From Ecdyonurus torrentis (Eukaryota; Arthropoda; Insecta; Ephemeroptera; Heptageniidae): a DNA stretch of 64,000 nt. The stretch's first letter is position 1, and every line of letters starts with the position of its first letter. The notes under the pieces were generated by a model. The model was not told the DNA's origin, made no database searches, and saw only the letters and a program-made list of their open reading frames with translations. The translations under genes and the position numbers were made by a program. This document shows positions 58,501 to 64,000 of the stretch, in pieces. The DNA lies in NCBI GenBank assembly GCA_949318235.1, contig OX439134.1, forward strand, positions 27,737,950 through 27,801,949. The letters run 5' to 3'.

Positions 58501-59607
58501 CTAAATATTTCATATCTTATAATTATATAAAAACAGAGCTGTTTTTTTCCGTGTTTATAGATTTCAATTTTGACTTAATTTTCATTATTTTCACGCACAT
58601 AATAAAGTAACAAAATATTGTTTTTAAACTTCAAAAACATCCTTATATAAAACTTAATTAAGAACATCAATAAATCATTATTTTGTAGCGTGTGACAATT
58701 TATAATTCATATTTTAATTATTATTTCATTTTAAGCATGATAAAGTATTGCGAATTATATATTTTAATAATAACATGGTATATGTATATATATATACATA
58801 ATATGGTATATGTATACGTGCAAACGTGTTGCTTGCATGGTGTTGCTGTATTGATGATATTATAACGTAGAGATGGGTTTTCAAATTTGCTTTGAAGTTT
58901 TGTCTCTTTGCAAGTAAAGAGGGCGCTAATGAGAAGCTTTATAGAGGGTTTGAGACAGTGGGTTGAAGGAGGAGGAGGTGTTTATGTCTTAATACAAAAC
59001 TTCATAAACACCTGAGATGTTTCCCGCGCTCTATAATAATAATGAGAAAATCTTGCCATTTATTACACTAAACTTGTAAAAAAAAAAATATTGTTACTTC
59101 AAATGTTAAATTGACCTTTGTAACAAAATTTCTCACAGAATATAGAAATGTGTTTATATAGCTATATTTCTTTAACTTACCAATGAAAAAAAATTGGTAG
59201 ATACTCAGTTTTTGGCAGGTTTCAATTTTTGGCAGATGGGTTAATGAAAACTTTAAAAAAATCACATCTCCTCAACCAATAAAGGTAAAGACTTAAAACT
59301 TGAAATTTTGAATACCCAGGGTGTAGGATTGGACTCAATGGCAACAAAAATGCTCTCAAATCAAAATTTCTCTAAGTGCCAACAATTGATAATTGACCTT
59401 TTCCATTTATATAACATATAAAAAGCCGTTAGCATGCCACCACCTGAGTCTCTACCATACGCATATAACATTAAATTTGCAGTAGAAATTTACTTGGAAA
59501 TTTATTTGTATTTTTCCCGTAAAGTAATTTAGAGGTGCTAGAAACTATTTGTGTTTTGTTATATGGGAGATTTTCAATAACAATTTTTTTGTGGACTTTA
59601 AATATAT
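58501..59607. other. Unassigned AT-rich DNA upstream of the LINE
   Basis: May include part of the LINE 5' UTR. A short hairpin, AGGTGTTTATG / CATAAACACCT, lies at 58976-59012. No gene was seen. Confidence 0.35.
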
Positions 59608-59898
59608 AGGGTGTATTCATTCATACAAAAGTCTGTGCCATTTTGGATTGCTAAATAACATCGGTTGGTATAGGAAAATAACACATTTTTCCAGTTTAAA
59701 ATTTCTAGGCGATATTTGTGAATAGCATTTTATGCTATTAACATATTGAACTATTCAGGTATGCGAGGAAATAAATAACTATTTCTTCAAAGAAAATAGC
59801 CAATAACTACGTTTATCCTATGCTGAGCAATGTTATTTATCCCTCCAGTATGGCGTCGAAGCGCATTCAGTTTGACTTCATGTGGATATTCCCTATAG
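59608..59898 (-). repeat. Family E foldback element, copy 7
   Basis: TATAGGGTGTATTCATTCAT at the left and GTGGATATTCCCTATAG at the right; CTACGTTTATCCTATGCTGA inside marks the minus orientation. Confidence 0.75.
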
Positions 59899-60097
59899 CT
59901 CGATTGTTTGTTTCGATCAAATTTCATATACTTATAACTTAATTGAAGCACACTGTAAAAAAAAAAAAGAAAAAAAAATTATGAAAGCTATAGTTTAATT
60001 TACAATGGTATCATTATGATGAAGACAAATACAGGTCGATGTCTTTGCGACAAAATGAAACCTTTGCACATTCCACAGCTTCCGCGAGTAGAGGTTT

Positions 60098-60785
<688 letters not shown>

Positions 60786-61126
60786 TTAAAGCCATATACC
60801 ACATAAAACAACATGTGCTTTTTAATGAATAAACACGAAATAGGATCTTCAAAACTGATGACTTTTTACCAGAATGTTAATGTAGCCCCACGAGAGAGCG
60901 GGAAAATACTGTACAGTATGCAATTTGCGTGAAAATTCATGTTTATGACGTCAGAAACATGCAAAAAATAGTATAAAAATGTTGTGCGGGTTGCATAAAT
61001 CGAATTTTCTGATTACTGCTACGGGGCTACTGTTGGGTTTTGAGACAAACTAATGTTATTTATGTAAATCCCATCAAGTATTTTGTGATATAAATGCTTA
61101 TGTTTTTCTCTGGTCTATTCCTTTAA
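60786..61126 (-). repeat. Family A TTAA-flanked MITE, copy 11
   Basis: The plus strand reads TTAAAGCCATATACCACATA ... CTGGTCTATTCCTTTAA. TGACGTCA at 60946-60953. Confidence 0.85.
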
Positions 61127-61130
61127 GACG

Positions 61131-61475
61131 TGAAATCAGCTACTGCGGGATTTGACTAAAAAGTTAATACCAAAAAGAAAAATCTGAAATTTTGCACAAT
61201 AATTCATTAGGATTAGGTATCTTTAAAAATGTAAAACAAAATTTGAGGAGTCACAATGTTACAGTTTTTTGAAGTTTTAGTCCCATAAGAGCCCATGTTA
61301 ATTTCAATAATTATATTCTCTCTTATCTGATAGTCACGGGTTCTGAAAATTTTATCATACGTAGCTGTTACTATTAAATTTAAAAAGGCATCATAATGTT
61401 AGGGAGTTTTCTTATTAGATGTTGTGATACAAGCCATCTAAATACAACCATTAATGTAGAAAATATGTATGTAAT
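61131..61475 (+). repeat. Family U dispersed repeat, copy 2
   Basis: Aligns with 19085-19490. It begins right next to a family A copy, whose insertion may have removed or displaced the family U start. Confidence 0.6.
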
Positions 61476-62318
61476 ACACATAACAAAATGTATTCGATGC
61501 ATTATTATTATTTTATTATTATTTAAATTCTTAGACATACATTAAAAAAGTGATACAAATGCAACTGAATTTTGATAGAAATGTTTTGTTTTTTTACTAT
61601 TTTTTTGGTAGCAGCATAAAAAAATATGCGTTTTGAACATTTTTTTTTTTAAATGAATCCATTACATATTTTGTGTCACTTTAGTTTTTAAAGCTTTCTG
61701 TTAATAAGTATAGCATGACAGCATTACATTTTCCATTCTTTGTTTATTTTGTACTTAATTAATTTTTAAATCAGAACAGTCTGTATAATATAAAAACTGA
61801 AATAATGTTAATAAGTTGCATACAATGCTTTTCCAGTCATGTCATGAACTGTACTGGAAATTGACCTTTGGTCTATTATCAATAGCACAAGAATAAAAAT
61901 ATCTTACAATGTAATTGTATCATTAAATTATATTGCAAGTATAAGGAAAAGTCTAGTGAAACGTTTATAATGTGGTGTTGTTACATTTAAACGTCAATTA
62001 AAAAAATGTATAAATCGAAAGTTGAATGGGCAGAATTGTTGAAGTGTAGTTTTTTTTTTTTTAGAAATACTAATCGTTAAATATCCAATGACTTTACGTT
62101 TCCCAATTTTTTTAATTACAATTCATAGATTATCAGTAATACAGGCTATCCTCTGCCAATAGTAAACTCCCAATATTCCATTTCATTTCTTTGATTTTCT
62201 TCTTCTTCTTTTTTTTTTTCTCTCGTTTTCCAGAGAAGAAAGGACACTGTTTACCTTATGCGACAAACAACCTGTATTTTTGTTTCAAGATCTATATCCT
62301 TACTTAAGAATGTAATAC

Positions 62319-62321
<3 letters not shown>
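61476..62321. other. AT-rich DNA, nothing recognised
   Basis: No gene or paired repeat was seen. Confidence 0.45.

Positions 62322-62373
<52 letters not shown>
62322..62373. repeat. (AT)n microsatellite
   Basis: An AT array of about 50 bp. Confidence 0.95.
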
Positions 62374-62375
<2 letters not shown>

Positions 62376-62554
62376 TGAACCTTATACCTCTTCTTTCTAT
62401 ATAATAGAGTTCATAGTCACAACAATTTTTTGTGACAGTTTATATTTTGATGGGTCGATTTAGTATGAGCATCATGAAGCATACTGTTATGTCTAACACA
62501 GTTTACCTACTCCATGACTTGGGTATGAATACCTTACAGTTGTTTGACTCAATT

Positions 62555-62588
<34 letters not shown>
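62555..62588. repeat. Poly(A) tract
   Basis: About 34 A. No recognisable retroelement 3' end lies upstream. Confidence 0.9.
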
Positions 62589-62589
<1 letters not shown>

Positions 62590-62694
62590 GGTTCATATAT
62601 CACAAGCAGCAAGCAAGGATATTATATAACCCTCTCTTATGTGACAAATAAACACACAAAAAAACTTCATGTAACCTACGTACAGAAGAGCAGT

Positions 62695-62720
62695 AGAGAG
62701 AGAGAGAGAGAGAGAGAGAA
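62695..62720. repeat. (GA)n microsatellite
   Basis: A GA tract of about 26 bp. Confidence 0.9.
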
Positions 62721-63257
62721 TTTTTTTGTTACCTTTGGGAGAAAATTGAACAGGAAAATGCTGTTATATCTAAAGAGTTTGAGTATTAAAAAAATTATAA
62801 TTTAAAAACTTTTATAAATTGGTCAATTTTTAAACCTTAATTTTGTCCTTTTATTATATATTTTTTTACCAAGTGCATTTTATTTATGAGGAGAAAAAAA
62901 AGTACTTTTAAAATTATACTATAAAAGTAGTCCCAATACTACAATGCTGTGGAATAATAGTATATATTGTACAAAAATATAAGAAAAGTATATTATATTT
63001 TTTATGCTATATTACTGTTATATGATGTGGTGCATTTTTAAAATCACATCAGTAAAGAAAGTCAAAAGTTTTTTGTAGAATATCTGAAGTTAAGTTTAAA
63101 CATTTTCTGTTCTAAAATATATTTTTTTCTCTCACTTTTTATTCTGAAATTAAATGATTTATTTATTGTTTGCCTCTAATAAAATTTCTCACAAACTATG
63201 AAATATTGACGTCAAAAAACTCAAGATTTCTGTATCTACTTTAAATATCTGTAAACA
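62721..63257. other. AT-rich DNA, nothing recognised
   Basis: Contains a perfect TGACGTCA at 63207-63214 outside any recognised repeat. No gene was seen. Confidence 0.45.
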
Positions 63258-63620
63258 GGGTCGGATTGGCCATAAGAGCTACTCCGCGATCGCGGAGTGC
63301 GCCCCCCCGAGCTGGCGCCCCTCTGCGCCCCGAAGGGGCGTTTTTGATAAAAAAAAAAAAAAAAAAAAAAAAACGTAGAAAGCTGAAAGGTTCCAAATAT
63401 AATCAAACAAAATCTCAAACTGTTGTTTAATTTGCAAATCTCGAGCTTTTTTTCTTCGCGTGGGATACTACGACAAAGGGGGCGCCCAACACTCCATAAT
63501 GTTGTAGTCGATCGATATTTTTTCGATAAGATCACGATCATTTGATCGGATGGGTGATCAGATTGACGCTTTTTTAAAAAAGTGTTGAACGGCTCTAGGC
63601 ATAGGGCGCTTGAGCTAAGC
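63258..63620. repeat. GC-rich patch, possible hAT-type element ends
   Basis: CAGGGTCGGATTGGCCATAA at 63258, a hairpin-rich GC tract (CTCCGCGATCGCGGAG, 63282-63297, and CGCCCCGAAGGGGCG, 63326-63340), poly(A) at 63349-63373, and GTGTTGAACGGCTCTAGGCA at 63583. Both outer words resemble the start of hAT-type elements by memory. The 130-codon minus-strand frame at 63236-63628 has no domain I recognise. I cannot tell one decayed element from several fragments. Confidence 0.3.
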
Positions 63621-63679
63621 AATCTCAAATAATTTTTAGTAGAGTCAATTACTTAGTTAAGGTACTACTTTAGAGGGTA

Positions 63680-63860
63680 GCGATGTTGTGGTAAAATTCA
63701 ATTTTATATCTATTATTTGGTTTATAATGAACCAAGGAACTATTCTCTACATACTCCAAAAAGTTTAATATTTTATTATGTATATTTCATCTGCTGCTAA
63801 TTTGTTGTTTGAACAATAAAGACTATTATTTATTTATTTATTTATTATTTATTTAAGTTT
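63680..63860 (+). repeat. Possible truncated LINE 3' end with an ATTT tail
   Basis: GTTGTTTGAACAATAAAGAC followed by (TATTTATT)n at about 63831-63860 looks like a polyadenylation signal and microsatellite tail of a 5'-truncated non-LTR element. No coding part is present. Confidence 0.35.
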
Positions 63861-64000
63861 CGACTCAAATCAAATCATCCGCAAATTATATAGCGTAACA
63901 AGTCGTTGGGCTACGCCGCCTTAAACACGTAAAACACACAAACTTCAAACTCACCGAGGGCCAAAATTTTCTTGATCAAATTAATCATAAACAAAAATAT
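63861..64000. other. Unassigned sequence at the window end, slightly GC-richer
   Basis: TCGTTGGGCTACGCCGCCTT at 63903 is unusually GC-rich for this window. It could be the edge of a gene or repeat that continues outside. Confidence 0.2.

Noticed and set aside
54804..58610. Plus-strand open frames of 74-119 codons across the LINE
   Set aside because: They are antisense to ORF1 and ORF2, which carry clear domain motifs on the minus strand.
62555..62588. Poly(A) tract as a processed pseudogene or retroelement tail
   Set aside because: The sequence upstream shows no coding remnant, no polyadenylation signal placed as expected and no target duplication.
63236..63628. A 130-codon minus-strand frame as a host gene
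   Set aside because: It crosses a poly(A)-derived Phe run and GC-rich hairpins, and no known domain is visible.

Overview
This window reads as AT-rich, non-coding nuclear DNA from an animal, probably an invertebrate. By eye roughly three quarters or more of the bases are A or T. It holds long dinucleotide microsatellites, a very high density of short foldback (MITE-like) elements, a tRNA-derived SINE and one nearly full-length non-LTR retrotransposon. Nothing bacterial, viral or organellar was seen. I cannot assign a phylum. No host protein-coding exon could be supported, and most open frames over 60 codons are microsatellite translations or frames through repeats.

The only convincing proteins belong to a CR1/Jockey-group LINE on the minus strand (about 53489-58500). 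Its ORF1 (57116-58459) carries a PHD-type zinc finger, a coiled coil and CCHC knuckles. Its ORF2 (54404-57016, with a C-terminal remnant to 54077) carries an apurinic-type endonuclease and a reverse transcriptase with intact catalytic motifs. ORF1, ORF2 and the remnant lie in one reading frame and are separated only by three stop codons, with no frameshift. The element therefore looks young but broken.

The rest is layered repeats. Family A (about 340 bp) has eleven copies between 2.7 kb and 61 kb, flanked by TTAA. Families B, C, D, E, G, H and Q each have two or more copies here. Families F, I, J, K, L, N, S, V, W and X are single inverted-repeat structures. They are often nested: C inside A inside B (26173-27030), D inside B (41952-42541), F inside E (1048-1923), A inside Q (15098-15715) and a full-length SINE inside Q (30983-31674). 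The nesting gives natural empty sites and shows that A and D insert at TTAA.

The most unusual structures are K (50906-52958), with TACCCGAGTA ends and flanks built from a degenerate 11-bp unit (AACGATGAMAY), and J (37463-38560), a foldback of about 1.1 kb with arms of about 520 bp. Perfect TGACGTCA octamers recur in at least six foldback families that look unrelated.
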